From Candidatus Binatota bacterium (GTDB lineage Bacteria > Desulfobacterota > Binatia > UBA1149 > CAITLU01): a stretch of 32,369 nucleotides of DNA. The notes beneath the pieces are model-generated. The model ran no database searches and was not told the DNA's origin. It saw nothing but the letters and a program-made list of their open reading frames with translations. The stretch is from the NCBI GenBank assembly GCA_024276575.1, contig JAJRWY010000162.1:1-32369 (forward strand). The letters are read 5' to 3'. Shown piece after piece: positions 16,456 to 24,724 of the stretch; the stretch's first letter is position 1, and each line of letters begins with the position of its first letter. The position numbers and the translations under genes are program-made.

Positions 16456-17589
16456 ATGTACAGAAAAAATTGTAGTGCGGTCTCCACTTCATCGGCGCTA
16501 TTGGCACTGCTATTTGCCTTTGCCCACTTGTCCCCCGCGGGCATTTGCCTCGCTGCCCCTGCGGCTGCGGGTTGGGAGGCTAAATCTGTAACTGCCGGCC
16601 GACAAGACACGTCCGGGGCGGTCGCTACGAGGACATTGAGTATTGTCAGAACTGCAGACCACGGGCCGCCGGCCGCCGGTACCACCGGAATCTCCGGCTT
16701 TTCTGCGAGCGCCGATGACGTACGTAGCGCTGTCTTGCCAGCAAGCGGCGGTACGGTTCAAAGCCTCATTTTGCCTGCGGCCGGCGGTGTGGATGTTCAC
16801 GCCGACTTCTATGCCGCCGGAATAAACGGCAAGCGTACGCGTTCGCTGATTCTGCTGTTTCACCAGGCGGGGTCCAACGCGGCCGAGTACCAGACAATAG
16901 CTCCGCGGCTGGCGGAACTGGGTTTCGACTGCCTGGCTCTGGACCAGCGTTCTGGCGGCTACCGCTGGGGGCGTAACAACCGTACGGTGGCTGCTCTGGG
17001 CCGCTCAGCGGATTTCCCCTCGGCTTACTCCGACCTCGTGGCTGCGCTCGAGTGGGCTAAGGGCGGTGCCATGGCCAGCGGCGGGCGCAGTTCGGCAGCC
17101 GCCGCAGCGCCGCTAGTGGTGGAGCGAAGGTCGCTGGCCGTTGGGGCTGAAACGCCGGACGCTATGGCTACGAACCAAGTAGACCCCTCTCGCCAGGCCG
17201 CTGGTCTCAATGTCACACCGGCTTCCGGCTACGACCGGATAATCGTGTGGGGCAGCAGTTACTCGGCGTCCCTGGTGCTACGCTTGGCCGTTGAGCATGA
17301 GGGTATCGCTGCAGTGCTGGCCTTCTCGCCCGGCATGCGCATGGGCATCGACTACTCAGTGCGGGACTGGGCCCGAAAGATCGAGACGCCGGTTTTCATC
17401 AGCTCGGGACCCGGCAGCGAGGCGGCTACCGCTAGCTTCCTGTTCGAAGCGATTCCGGCGGCCGGCAAAGCGCTCTATCTGCCTGCAGAGGGGGTGCACG
17501 GGTCCTCTACGCTGCGTTGCGACCGCAACCCGGCAGGTTGCCGGGACAATTGGGATGCCGTCGTCGATTTTCTAAAGCCGTTTCTGTAG
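16456..17589 (+). CDS. Exported alpha/beta hydrolase (dienelactone-hydrolase-like)
   Basis: A 377-residue protein with a signal peptide (about 1-34, ALLALLFAFAHLSPAGICLA) and an alpha/beta-hydrolase domain from about residue 110. Seen are LILLFHQAGSN (HxxG oxyanion region), GFDCLALDQRSGG, nucleophile Ser268 in WGSSYSAS, a late ETPVFISSGPGSE strand, and the catalytic His in GVHGSSTL near residue 353. The substrate is unknown; an esterase/lipase or lactone hydrolase acting in the periplasm fits. Two stretches, about 40-100 and 205-255, are Ala/Gly/Ser-rich and unconserved, like the insertions in neighbouring enzymes. The start lacks a Shine-Dalgarno. No operon partner is evident. Confidence 0.72.
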   Translation: MYRKNCSAVSTSSALLALLFAFAHLSPAGICLAAPAAAGWEAKSVTAGRQDTSGAVATRTLSIVRTADHGPPAAGTTGISGFSASADDVRSAVLPASGGTVQSLILPAAGGVDVHADFYAAGINGKRTRSLILLFHQAGSNAAEYQTIAPRLAELGFDCLALDQRSGGYRWGRNNRTVAALGRSADFPSAYSDLVAALEWAKGGAMASGGRSSAAAAAPLVVERRSLAVGAETPDAMATNQVDPSRQAAGLNVTPASGYDRIIVWGSSYSASLVLRLAVEHEGIAAVLAFSPGMRMGIDYSVRDWARKIETPVFISSGPGSEAATASFLFEAIPAAGKALYLPAEGVHGSSTLRCDRNPAGCRDNWDAVVDFLKPFL

Positions 17590-17597
17590 GCGTTTCC

Positions 17598-17633
17598 GTA
17601 GCCGGTCCCGTGGCCGGTCCAGTAGCCGGTCCG
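17598..17633 (+). repeat. Three tandem 12-bp units after the hydrolase gene
   Basis: GTAGCCGGTCCC, GTGGCCGGTCCA and GTAGCCGGTCCG follow one another directly, starting 9 bases after the stop codon. They show the same local-duplication tendency as the in-gene simple repeats. Confidence 0.7.
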
Positions 17634-17681
17634 TCAGGCCCCGGGCAGAATTCATCCTTAAATCAAGCATTTGCATTGTGC

Positions 17682-17708
17682 GAGTGTTTACTCTAAGAGT
17701 TTTTACTC
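17682..17708 (+). promoter_or_regulatory. Paired operator-like sites before the merR-like gene
   Basis: GAGTGTTTACTC (17682-17693) and GAGTTTTTACTC (17697-17708) are tandem copies 15 bases apart. Each is itself a short palindrome (GAGT-4-ACTC). The second directly abuts ATG 17709 and replaces any Shine-Dalgarno. A weak TTGCAT-17-TAAGAG pair overlaps them. They are good candidates for autoregulatory binding by the MerR-like protein, which would control the whole menaquinone operon. Confidence 0.45.
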
Positions 17709-18470
17709 ATGGAGTATTCGGCGGCGGAACTTACTCAGGCGGTGGGCTTGTCGATAGACACGATCCGCTACTATCAGTCGCTGGGCATTCTTCAATCACC
17801 CGAGCGGCGCGGACGCAACGCTGTATACGGTGAAGCGCATCTCGAAAGGCTGCGCGTGATCCGTTCCATGGCCGACCGCGGCTTGTCTTTGAAGGTCATA
17901 GCTACGGTTCTCGAACGCGACGGCAAGGACGATTCCGACCGGGCATTGCTTGCCGCCTTGCAGGAAGAATCGGCCGAGCCGCGGCTCTCGAGCGCCGAGC
18001 TGTCCTTGCGCTTGGGCATTCCCCGCTCCTTGCTGCGCTCCATCGAGAAGACCGGACTTGCCGAAGCCCAAGAGGGCGAAGACGGTGAAGGCCTGTATTC
18101 AGAGTCCGATCTCAATGCGGCGCGCGGGGCGCTCAAGTTCTTGGACTATGGATTTCCATTGACCAAGCTGCTTTCGCTTGCGGTCAAGCATTACCGTGCG
18201 ACCAAGCGCACGGTCGATGAGGCCATCGACCTCTTCGACGATTACGTAAGAAAGAAAGGCGGTGAAGGCGGCGAGGAAGAAGACCCCGAGGCGGTGGCAC
18301 GAGTTTTCAAGGAAATGCTGCCGTTGGTCACCATGCTGATTGCCCACCATTTTGAAAGGGTATTGGTCAACCGCGCGCTCAAACGTTTGAAGAAGCAAGG
18401 CCGCAAAGGGCCGCTCGAATTGGCTCTGAAAGTTGCGAGACGCAACCGGGTGGGGTTGCGATGGCGATGA
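17709..18470 (+). CDS. MerR-family regulator with two HTH modules
   Basis: A 253-residue regulator. Residues 3-70 are a classical MerR winged helix: YSAAELTQAVGLSIDTIRYY, then a GRNAVYGEAHLERLRVI wing. Residues about 92-155 repeat the same layout (LSSAELSLRLGIPRSLLRSI, LYSESDLNAARGALKFLDYGF), giving a second MerR-like module. The C-terminal third is helical and charged and lacks an evident metal-binding Cys cluster. The 3' end overlaps the start of the menG-menF fusion by 10 bases, so regulator and pathway are translationally coupled. Ligand unknown; a quinone, redox or CoA-ester signal would be logical but is inference. Two operator-like palindromes sit immediately upstream. Confidence 0.8.
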   Translation: MEYSAAELTQAVGLSIDTIRYYQSLGILQSPERRGRNAVYGEAHLERLRVIRSMADRGLSLKVIATVLERDGKDDSDRALLAALQEESAEPRLSSAELSLRLGIPRSLLRSIEKTGLAEAQEGEDGEGLYSESDLNAARGALKFLDYGFPLTKLLSLAVKHYRATKRTVDEAIDLFDDYVRKKGGEGGEEEDPEAVARVFKEMLPLVTMLIAHHFERVLVNRALKRLKKQGRKGPLELALKVARRNRVGLRWR

Positions 18471-20857
18471 CGCTTCCCCCGGCCGGCGACAAAGCGGCGG
18501 TGGTCGAGGCCATGTTCGACCGCATCGCTGCCCGCTACGATCTTATGAACCGCCTCATGACTTTCGGTATGGACCGGCGCTGGCGGCGGCTGACTATCGA
18601 CGCTGTGCACTTGCAGCGCGGACACCGTCTCGTCGACCTCGCCTGCGGCACCGGCGACCTTGCGCAAGACGCAGCCGCGCGCGGGGCCGAAGTGATCGGC
18701 GTGGATTTCTCGGCAGGGATGCTCGACGGCGCCCGGCGCCGCCACGTCGACGCCGCGTTGTTGCGTGCCGACGCTGCCGCCTTGCCTTTGGCCAGCGCAT
18801 CTTGCGACGCGCTGGTTTCCGGCTTCGCCTTGCGTAACTTCGTAGATATCGGCGCGGCGATGGCCGAGGCTGCAAGGATACTCAAACCCGGCGGGCGTAT
18901 CGCATTGCTCGAGGTCGACAGGCCACGCCTGGCCCTGTTGCGCTACGGCCACGGCTTGTATTTCAACAAAGTGGTGCCGCTGCTCGGACGCTTGCTCTCC
19001 GACGGTGAAGCTTACTCCTACCTACCGTCTTCGGTGGTCTATCTGCCTGCGGAAAAACAGATGAGGAGCATACTCGAAAGTTGCGGTTTCGAGGCCGTAA
19101 GCAAGCGCAGCATGCTCGGGGGTGCCGTACAGTTGCTCAGCGCCAGTCGTAGCGCCGCTGGCAGCGCCACAGGTAGTGCCAGTTCTAGCGCCGTCGGTAG
19201 CGCTGCTCGTAGCGTCTCTGGTAGCGCCACGCGTAGAGCCGCTGGTAGAGCCACAGATAGTGTCACCGGTAGAGCCACAGGCAGCGCCACTGGTAGCGCC
19301 GCTCGTAGTGTCTCTGGTAGTGCCACAGATAGCGCCGCTGGTAGTGCCACAGGCAGCGCCGGTTCTAGCGCTGCTGCTAGCGCTAGTAGTAGTGCCACAG
19401 GTAGTGCCCTACTGTCCGCGCGCGCTATTCACGGGGCGACTGCGGCTGTGGTCCCACGAATAGAGAGGCGTAGTCTGGAACTATCCGGCGATATAGACGT
19501 TCTTGAGGAGGTCTCGCGTTTTACCGGCGAGCCGGTTTTTTACTGGGAGAACCCTCGACGATCGTTGGCTATCGGTGCGGTCGGTTCGGCCTACGAGATC
19601 GTTAGAGAGGGGCCCGCACGCTTTGCCATGGCGCAGGCCTGCTATGAGCAGTTACGCAGCCGTAGCCGCAGCCTTGGCGATGAAGAACTGCCGCTACTCG
19701 TCGGCGGCTTCGCGTTCGCCGAGCGTGGGAGCAGCGATCCGCGCTGGCGCGGTTTCCCGCCGCTCAGGTTCTTCGTGCCGCGTTTGATGTGGGTCAAGGG
19801 TCCTGCGGGTGCCGTTGCGGTGCTTTCATGGGCGGCGGGCGAAGAAGAAAAGAGCGAGAAACTTTACCGCCGGGTGGAGTCGGCAGCAACGGTAGCAACG
19901 GTAGCAACAGGAGCAACGGCGGCAACAGGAGCAACAGGAGCAACAGGAGCAACAGGAGCAACAGGAGCAACTGGAGCAATAGCGGCAACGGCGGCATCTG
20001 TGGCGACAGCCGCAACCGCAGCGCTTGCGGCGGATGACGAAGGGCGCGGGGCTTGGGGGCTGCGTTTTGCATCGGTTGCCGCCTTGATCGCCGAAGGTAC
20101 CCTTTCCAAGGTCGTGCTTGCGCGAAGCCGCCGGCTCGAATTGGCCCGGGTGCCGCGGCCGGCCGAATTGCTTGCGCCTTTGCGCGAGACCCGTCCGGCT
20201 TGTACCCATTTCTGGATCTCTTCTAAGCAGCGCCACCTGATCGGTTCCAGCCCGGAAATGCTGCTGAGGGTCGGTGGCGGGGTGATCGAAGCGGATGCGG
20301 TGGCCGGGACCATTGCTCGTGGCTCCGATCCCGGCGAAGACGCTGCGCGTGCGCGGACGCTCACCGAGTCGGGCAAAGACCTGCGGGAGCATGCGTTGGT
20401 CGTCGACTCCATGGTGGCATCGCTGGAGAAAGCCGGCTGTAGCGTCAGACGGCCGGCCAGTCCGGAAATCATGAGCCTTCCGGAGGCCCACCATCTGAGG
20501 ACGCCGTTGCGTGCGAAACTGCAGTCGCCGCTTTCGGCCCTCGACGCCGCGGCACTATTGCATCCGACGCCGGCCGTCTGCGGTGTGCCGACTCGCCGCG
20601 CCTACGAGTTGTTGTCGCGTGAGGAGTCCTGGCGTGGCTGGTACACCGGAGCGCTGGGCTGGCTGTCGGCTTCAGGTTCGGGCGAGTTTACCGTGTCGTT
20701 GCGCTCGGCGCTGCTCGGTGAGAACGAAGCCTGGGTGTGGGCGGGGGCGGGCATCGTTTCCGAATCTCGCGCAGAGGCGGAGTTCGATGAGACCGAGAAC
20801 AAGCTGAGGGCCATGCTCACCCAACTCGGCGGTGATTCCGGTGAGCGGGCCGCCTGA
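18461..20857 (+). CDS. menG-menF: MenG(UbiE) methyltransferase - MenF isochorismate synthase fusion
   Basis: One uninterrupted 798-residue frame joins the last and first dedicated enzymes of menaquinone synthesis. Residues 10-225 are the SAM-dependent demethylmenaquinone methyltransferase: FDRIAARYDLMNRLMTFG, VDLACGTGD (58-66), ALRNFVD and LKPGGRIALLEV. Residues about 227-320 are a Ser/Ala/Gly/Thr linker. Residues about 325-790 are isochorismate synthase: SKVVLAR with Lys550, SSPEMLLR with Glu599 (49 apart, matching Lys190/Glu240 of E. coli MenF), AGTIARG, HLRTPL, HPTPAVCGVP and GAGIVSESRAEAEFDETENKL. A second simple repeat, Gly-Ala-Thr rich, interrupts this domain at 473-524, before the catalytic core. 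No stop, frameshift or good internal start separates the domains. Start ATG 18461 lies inside the regulator gene; ATG 18467 is an alternative. Confidence 0.9.
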   Translation: MAMTLPPAGDKAAVVEAMFDRIAARYDLMNRLMTFGMDRRWRRLTIDAVHLQRGHRLVDLACGTGDLAQDAAARGAEVIGVDFSAGMLDGARRRHVDAALLRADAAALPLASASCDALVSGFALRNFVDIGAAMAEAARILKPGGRIALLEVDRPRLALLRYGHGLYFNKVVPLLGRLLSDGEAYSYLPSSVVYLPAEKQMRSILESCGFEAVSKRSMLGGAVQLLSASRSAAGSATGSASSSAVGSAARSVSGSATRRAAGRATDSVTGRATGSATGSAARSVSGSATDSAAGSATGSAGSSAAASASSSATGSALLSARAIHGATAAVVPRIERRSLELSGDIDVLEEVSRFTGEPVFYWENPRRSLAIGAVGSAYEIVREGPARFAMAQACYEQLRSRSRSLGDEELPLLVGGFAFAERGSSDPRWRGFPPLRFFVPRLMWVKGPAGAVAVLSWAAGEEEKSEKLYRRVESAATVATVATGATAATGATGATGATGATGATGAIAATAASVATAATAALAADDEGRGAWGLRFASVAALIAEGTLSKVVLARSRRLELARVPRPAELLAPLRETRPACTHFWISSKQRHLIGSSPEMLLRVGGGVIEADAVAGTIARGSDPGEDAARARTLTESGKDLREHALVVDSMVASLEKAGCSVRRPASPEIMSLPEAHHLRTPLRAKLQSPLSALDAAALLHPTPAVCGVPTRRAYELLSREESWRGWYTGALGWLSASGSGEFTVSLRSALLGENEAWVWAGAGIVSESRAEAEFDETENKLRAMLTQLGGDSGERAA
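19138..19422 (+). repeat. Degenerate simple repeat encoding Ser/Ala linker
   Basis: Roughly 285 bases built from variants of GGTAGCGCC, CGTAGCGCC and GGTAGTGCCACA, in mostly 6- and 12-base periods. They encode alternating Gly-Ser-Ala, Arg-Ser and Ala-Thr units joining MenG to MenF. The array is in frame throughout. Confidence 0.75.
19881..19995 (+). repeat. 9-bp tandem repeat (GGAGCAACA) inside menF
   Basis: A run of near-perfect 9-base units, GGAGCAACA, with variants (GGTAGCAAC, GGCGGCAAC) at each side. It encodes Gly-Ala-Thr repeats. The perfect central part suggests recent slippage expansion; unit number is probably variable between strains. Unit length is a multiple of three, so frame is kept. 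Confidence 0.85.
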
Positions 20858-22865
20858 TTTGAAGCACAATCCCAACCAATGGCTTGCCGGCTTGTTGCTC
20901 GAACAGTTCGCCGGATCGGGGCTTGTCCATGCCTGCGTTTCGCCGGGTTCGCGCTCAGCGCCGATGGCTCTGGCCCTGGCACGGGAACCGCGCGTTCGAA
21001 AATGGGTGATTCCCGACGAGCGTAGCGCCGGCTTTTTTGCCCTCGGACTGGCGCGCCGGCACCGTGTCCCGGTATTGCTGCTGTGTAGCTCCGGCACTGC
21101 CGCCGCCAACTACCTGCCGGCCGTGGTCGAAGCCTCGCTGTCGAAGCAGCCGTTGTTGGTCGTGACTGCTGACCGCCCGCCGGAACTGCGCGACTGGCGT
21201 GCGCCCCAGACCATCGACCAGCCGGGACTCTTCGGCAGTCACGTCCGTTGGAGTCTCGACCTGCCGCTTTCCGGCGGGGAACTCGAGCACTACTATCGCG
21301 CCGTGGCTGCCCGTGCCTGGGCGACGGCCAGCGCTGTCCCGGCAGGTCCGGTGCATTTGAATCTTCCCGCGCGGGAGCCGCTCATCGATGTCCCCCAAGG
21401 TAGGCTTTCCTCCACTTCCGTGGCGGCTTCGAGTTCGCTGGGCAGCGGCGGCCGCGATGCGGCGGCGCACAAGGAAGACGGCAGCGGCCGTGATGGAGGG
21501 TTGCGCGATGAAGACGGCGACCGCTGCGATGCGGACGCACACAAAGAAGACGGCGACCGCAGTGGCACGGGTGCGCGCAAGGAAGACGGTAGCGGCCGCA
21601 GTGAGGAGGCCTGCGATGAAGACGCCTTTGGAGAGACCCTCGAGGGATCGGCAGCAGGATTAGAGCGCACAGTAATAACTAGTATTATCAATGGGATACG
21701 ATTATTAACTAATCAAAAACTAGAGGATGTAGTCGCGCGTTTTGGCGCTTTCAGCCGGGGCCTGCTCGTGTGCGGTCCCGACGCTCTGGCGGTCACCGAG
21801 CGTGATGCGCTCATGGCTTTTGCCCGCGCCCTGCAATGGCCGGTGATTGCGGACCCGCTGTCCGGGCTACGTTTCGGCGCCCACGATCGCAGCATGCTCG
21901 TCGATGCCTACGATGCCCTGCTTCGCGACCGGGAACTCAGTGCTGAGCTGTCAGCCGAGGCCGTTATTCAAGTCGGTGCGTTGCCGGCTTCGAAAGCTCT
22001 GCACGACTATCTCGGCAAGCAGCGGTCGTCGCACTACGTCGTGGTTTCCGGGGATGACTGGCCCGACCCCTTGCATCTGGCCCGTGAGTTCTTGCGCGTG
22101 GACCCGGGCGAGTTCTTCCGTTGCGCCTCTCAGCGGCTCGAAGCTGCGGATTCCTCCGCGCGGCCGGCCACACGACCGGTCTCGAGCGCTTGGGCTTCGC
22201 GCTGGCTGAAGGCCTCGGCTTGCACACGCGAATCTCTGGACGAGGCTCTAGAAGCCGAAGGGTCGTTGTTCGAGGGCAAGGTCTTTCGCGAGCTATTGAA
22301 ACATTTACCCGAGGGCGCCGCCTTATGTGTGGCCAACAGCATGCCTGTTCGCGATGCCGATACTTTTCTCGGCTCCTCCTCGCGCAAGCTCGATTTCTTC
22401 GCCAACCGGGGCGCCAACGGCATAGACGGTGTCGTTTCAACTGCGTTGGGGATCGCAGCTACGGGGGGGCCGGCGGCGCTGGTCATTGGCGACCTCAGCT
22501 TCCTGCACGATATAGGGGCACTGCAGGCGGCGGCCCGATTTGGCATCGATTTGCTGATCGTGGTGGTCAACAACGACGGTGGCGGTATCTTCTCGTTTCT
22601 ACCCCAGGCCTCGCTCGGCGCGGAGTTCGAGGAGTACTTCGCGACGCCGCACGGCCTGGACATCGAGGCCTTGGCTTCACCGCTGTGCCGGGCCTACACG
22701 GTGATTCGCTCGTGGGCGGAGTTCTCGACGGCTGTGCGCGCCGCCTTCGAACTAGGAGGCCTACACGTTGTCGAGCTGCCGGGATCTCGTGAGGACAACG
22801 AGTCGGCGCACCGGCGCTACCTGGACCGCGCCTCGGCCGTTTTGCGCTTGGGGGTCACAGGGTGA
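20832..22865 (+). CDS. menD: SEPHCHC synthase
   Basis: The thiamine-diphosphate enzyme that adds the succinyl-semialdehyde unit of 2-oxoglutarate to isochorismate. The N-terminal Pyr domain has SPGSRSAPMALAL, DERSAGFFALG with the cofactor-activating Glu63, and CSSGTAAANYLPAVVEA. The C-terminal PP domain has SMPVRDADTF, NRGANGIDGVVSTALG and VIGDLSFLHDIG followed by VVVNNDGGGIFSFLP. At 677 residues it is over 100 longer than usual. Residues about 193-278 are a hydrophilic, Lys/Glu/Asp/Gly-rich insertion with HKEDG and RDEDGDR repeats, in the linker to the middle domain. The sequence right after the insertion is strikingly AT-rich. GTG 20832 overlaps menF by 26 bases; GTG 20841 is also possible. 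Confidence 0.93.
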   Translation: MIPVSGPPDLKHNPNQWLAGLLLEQFAGSGLVHACVSPGSRSAPMALALAREPRVRKWVIPDERSAGFFALGLARRHRVPVLLLCSSGTAAANYLPAVVEASLSKQPLLVVTADRPPELRDWRAPQTIDQPGLFGSHVRWSLDLPLSGGELEHYYRAVAARAWATASAVPAGPVHLNLPAREPLIDVPQGRLSSTSVAASSSLGSGGRDAAAHKEDGSGRDGGLRDEDGDRCDADAHKEDGDRSGTGARKEDGSGRSEEACDEDAFGETLEGSAAGLERTVITSIINGIRLLTNQKLEDVVARFGAFSRGLLVCGPDALAVTERDALMAFARALQWPVIADPLSGLRFGAHDRSMLVDAYDALLRDRELSAELSAEAVIQVGALPASKALHDYLGKQRSSHYVVVSGDDWPDPLHLAREFLRVDPGEFFRCASQRLEAADSSARPATRPVSSAWASRWLKASACTRESLDEALEAEGSLFEGKVFRELLKHLPEGAALCVANSMPVRDADTFLGSSSRKLDFFANRGANGIDGVVSTALGIAATGGPAALVIGDLSFLHDIGALQAAARFGIDLLIVVVNNDGGGIFSFLPQASLGAEFEEYFATPHGLDIEALASPLCRAYTVIRSWAEFSTAVRAAFELGGLHVVELPGSREDNESAHRRYLDRASAVLRLGVTG

Positions 22866-23671
22866 GCAAGCTCTGCTTGGTTGCGCTGCATGGATTCCTC
22901 GGTTCCGGGGCTGATTGGCAGGGCCTTACGGAATTTATGCGGGGGCGCTACCGGGTGCTTGCTCCGGATCTTCCGGGCCACGGCGCGGCGGCGAATAGAT
23001 CTCACTCTAATTTATTGTCTATAGAATATTGCGCCTCATATCTCGAGCAATACTTGAATGACTGTGAGGCCGGCCACTGTGCTCTTGCCGGCTATTCCAT
23101 GGGCGGGCGCCTAGCCTTGTATTTTGCCTTGACGCGGCCTCGCCGGGTAGCGGCCTTGATGCTCGAGAGCGCGAGCCCGGGGCTCGAAAGTCACAGTGAG
23201 CGTGCCGCACGCCGGCACGCAGACGAAGAGCGAGCGCGGCTTCTGGAGTCTCGAGGAATCGAGGCCTTCGTCGAAAGCTGGGAGAAGTTGCCACTGTTCA
23301 AGACTCAACTGGGGCTAGACGAAGAGGCTAGCTTACGGCAACGGCGCGGGCGTCTGGCCGGCGATGCTGCGGGGCTGGCCGCCTGTTTGCGCGGGATGGG
23401 AAGCGGCGTGCAGCCCTGGCTCGGCGGGCGCTTGCCGGAGCTAAGCATGCCGGTGTTGCTCATTGCCGGAGCCGCCGACGAGAAGTTCAGGGCCATCGCA
23501 GCTTCGATGGCCGCGTCGATACCCACCGCGCAGCTTCGCATAGTTCGCGGTGCCGGCCACAACGTTCACCTCGAGCAGCCGGAGCAGTTTTATGCGCTGC
23601 TGGCCGGCTTCTTGGACGGCTGCACGCCCGGCCGGCAACCGTGTGGAGCGAGCAGCGGGGGGCTCGAATGA
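22862..23671 (+). CDS. menH: SHCHC synthase
   Basis: An alpha/beta-hydrolase-fold lyase that eliminates pyruvate from SEPHCHC to give SHCHC. Ser79 in GYSMGGRLAL, Asp206 in AGAADEKF and His233 in GAGHNVHLEQP form the triad. HGFLGSGADW and DLPGHG are the expected N-terminal motifs. GTG 22862 overlaps the menD stop as GTGA. Length (269) is typical, with a short unconserved Gly/Ser-rich C-terminus after about 255. Residues about 45-65 (SHSNLLSIEYCASYLEQYLN) are encoded by a patch of about 35% GC inside a GC-rich gene. A repeat copy starts shortly after the stop codon and separates it from menB. Confidence 0.92.
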   Translation: MSKLCLVALHGFLGSGADWQGLTEFMRGRYRVLAPDLPGHGAAANRSHSNLLSIEYCASYLEQYLNDCEAGHCALAGYSMGGRLALYFALTRPRRVAALMLESASPGLESHSERAARRHADEERARLLESRGIEAFVESWEKLPLFKTQLGLDEEASLRQRRGRLAGDAAGLAACLRGMGSGVQPWLGGRLPELSMPVLLIAGAADEKFRAIAASMAASIPTAQLRIVRGAGHNVHLEQPEQFYALLAGFLDGCTPGRQPCGASSGGLE

Positions 23672-23679
23672 TTCGAACG

Positions 23680-23880
23680 AACATCGCTATATGAAAAGTT
23701 CTGCTGCCAACACCGAGGGTAAGCCATTTTGCGGCGGTCGCCGCTTGCCGGATCGCGGCTCACGCTCCTTGATCCTCGGCGTACGGCCAGGAGGCCTGCT
23801 GCTCTTATCGCTGCGCTCGGCTCGAGCTTACGCACACTTGGCCCCCTTCGTAAGAACTTTAATAAATGGTGCAGGCTAGC
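23680..23880. repeat. Dispersed TIR repeat (copy R7) inside the men operon
   Basis: The left end (23682-23708, CTATATGAAAAGTTCTGCTG) and right end (23847-23879, TAAGAACTTTAATAAATGGT then GCAGGCTAG) form an imperfect inverted repeat. The interior shares GATCCTCG and TTATCGCTGCGCTCG with copy R4. It begins about 9 bases after menH and ends about 11 bases before the menB Shine-Dalgarno, filling the only large gap between the men biosynthetic genes. Confidence 0.5.
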
Positions 23881-23905
23881 GCCTGAAGGATGGAGGAAAA
23901 TACTG

Positions 23906-24724
23906 GTGTCGATAAACTGGCAAAAAGCCGGAGATTACGAAGATATAACTTTCAACAAGGCCGAGGGCATTGCGCGAGTGGCGATCAACCGTCCGGAAGT
24001 GCGGAACGCTTTTCGGCCGCAGACGGTGATGGAGCTGCTCGACGCCTTCGCGCGTTGCCGTGAAGACGGAGAGGTCGGCGTAGTCGTCCTGACCGGCGAG
24101 GGTGGCGAGGCTTTCTGCAGCGGGGGCGACCAGCGCGTGCGCGGCGACCGTGGCTATGTAGGAAGCGACGGAGTGCCACGGCTCAACGTGCTCGACCTGC
24201 AAAAGCTCATACGCAGCATTCCCAAGCCGGTGGTCGCTGCGGTAGCCGGCTATGCCATTGGCGGCGGCCACGTGTTGCACCTGGTTTGCGATTTGACGAT
24301 TGCGGCCAACAACGCGGTGTTCGGGCAGACCGGCCCGCGGGTGGGCAGCTTCGACGGTGGATTCGGGGCCGGTTACATGGCCCGCGTGGTGGGTCAGAAG
24401 AAGGCCCGCGAGATCTGGTACCTGTGCCGGCAGTACGATGCCGGGCAAGCTTTGCAAATGGGCTTGGTCAACGAGGTCGTGCCGCTGGATAAGCTCGAAG
24501 AAACCACCGTGCAGTGGTGCCGGGAGATGCTTTCGCAGAGTCCCATGGCCTTGCGCTGTCTGAAGTCCGCGTTCAATGCCGAGACCGACGGCATGGCCGG
24601 CATACAGGAGTTGGCGGGTAACACGACCTTGCTCTTTTATATGAGTGAAGAAGGGCAGGAGGGGCGTAACGCCTACGTTGAAAAGCGCAAGCCTGACTTC
24701 TCGCGGTTCCCGCGTTTGCCGTGA
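23906..24724 (+). CDS. menB: 1,4-dihydroxy-2-naphthoyl-CoA synthase
   Basis: A crotonase-fold enzyme that cyclises o-succinylbenzoyl-CoA to DHNA-CoA. The 272-residue product starts at GTG 23906, fixed by GGAGG at 23892-23896 and by the family start [23 protein letters not shown]. The open frame to 23729 lies within the repeat and is not coding. Motifs are [33 protein letters not shown] and [14 protein letters not shown]. Gly143 (in QTGP) marks the bicarbonate-dependent class, as in E. coli, rather than the class with Asp at this site. The C-terminal tail [11 protein letters not shown] is family-typical. Its TGA overlaps the menA GTG by four bases. Confidence 0.95.
   Translation: MSINWQKAGDYEDITFNKAEGIARVAINRPEVRNAFRPQTVMELLDAFARCREDGEVGVVVLTGEGGEAFCSGGDQRVRGDRGYVGSDGVPRLNVLDLQKLIRSIPKPVVAAVAGYAIGGGHVLHLVCDLTIAANNAVFGQTGPRVGSFDGGFGAGYMARVVGQKKAREIWYLCRQYDAGQALQMGLVNEVVPLDKLEETTVQWCREMLSQSPMALRCLKSAFNAETDGMAGIQELAGNTTLLFYMSEEGQEGRNAYVEKRKPDFSRFPRLP

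Noticed and set aside
19794-20494. Long minus-strand frames opposite menF (Leu-rich and Cys/Arg-rich repeats)
   Set aside because: They are antisense shadows of the GGAGCAACA array and conserved menF codons; the plus frame carries all recognisable motifs.
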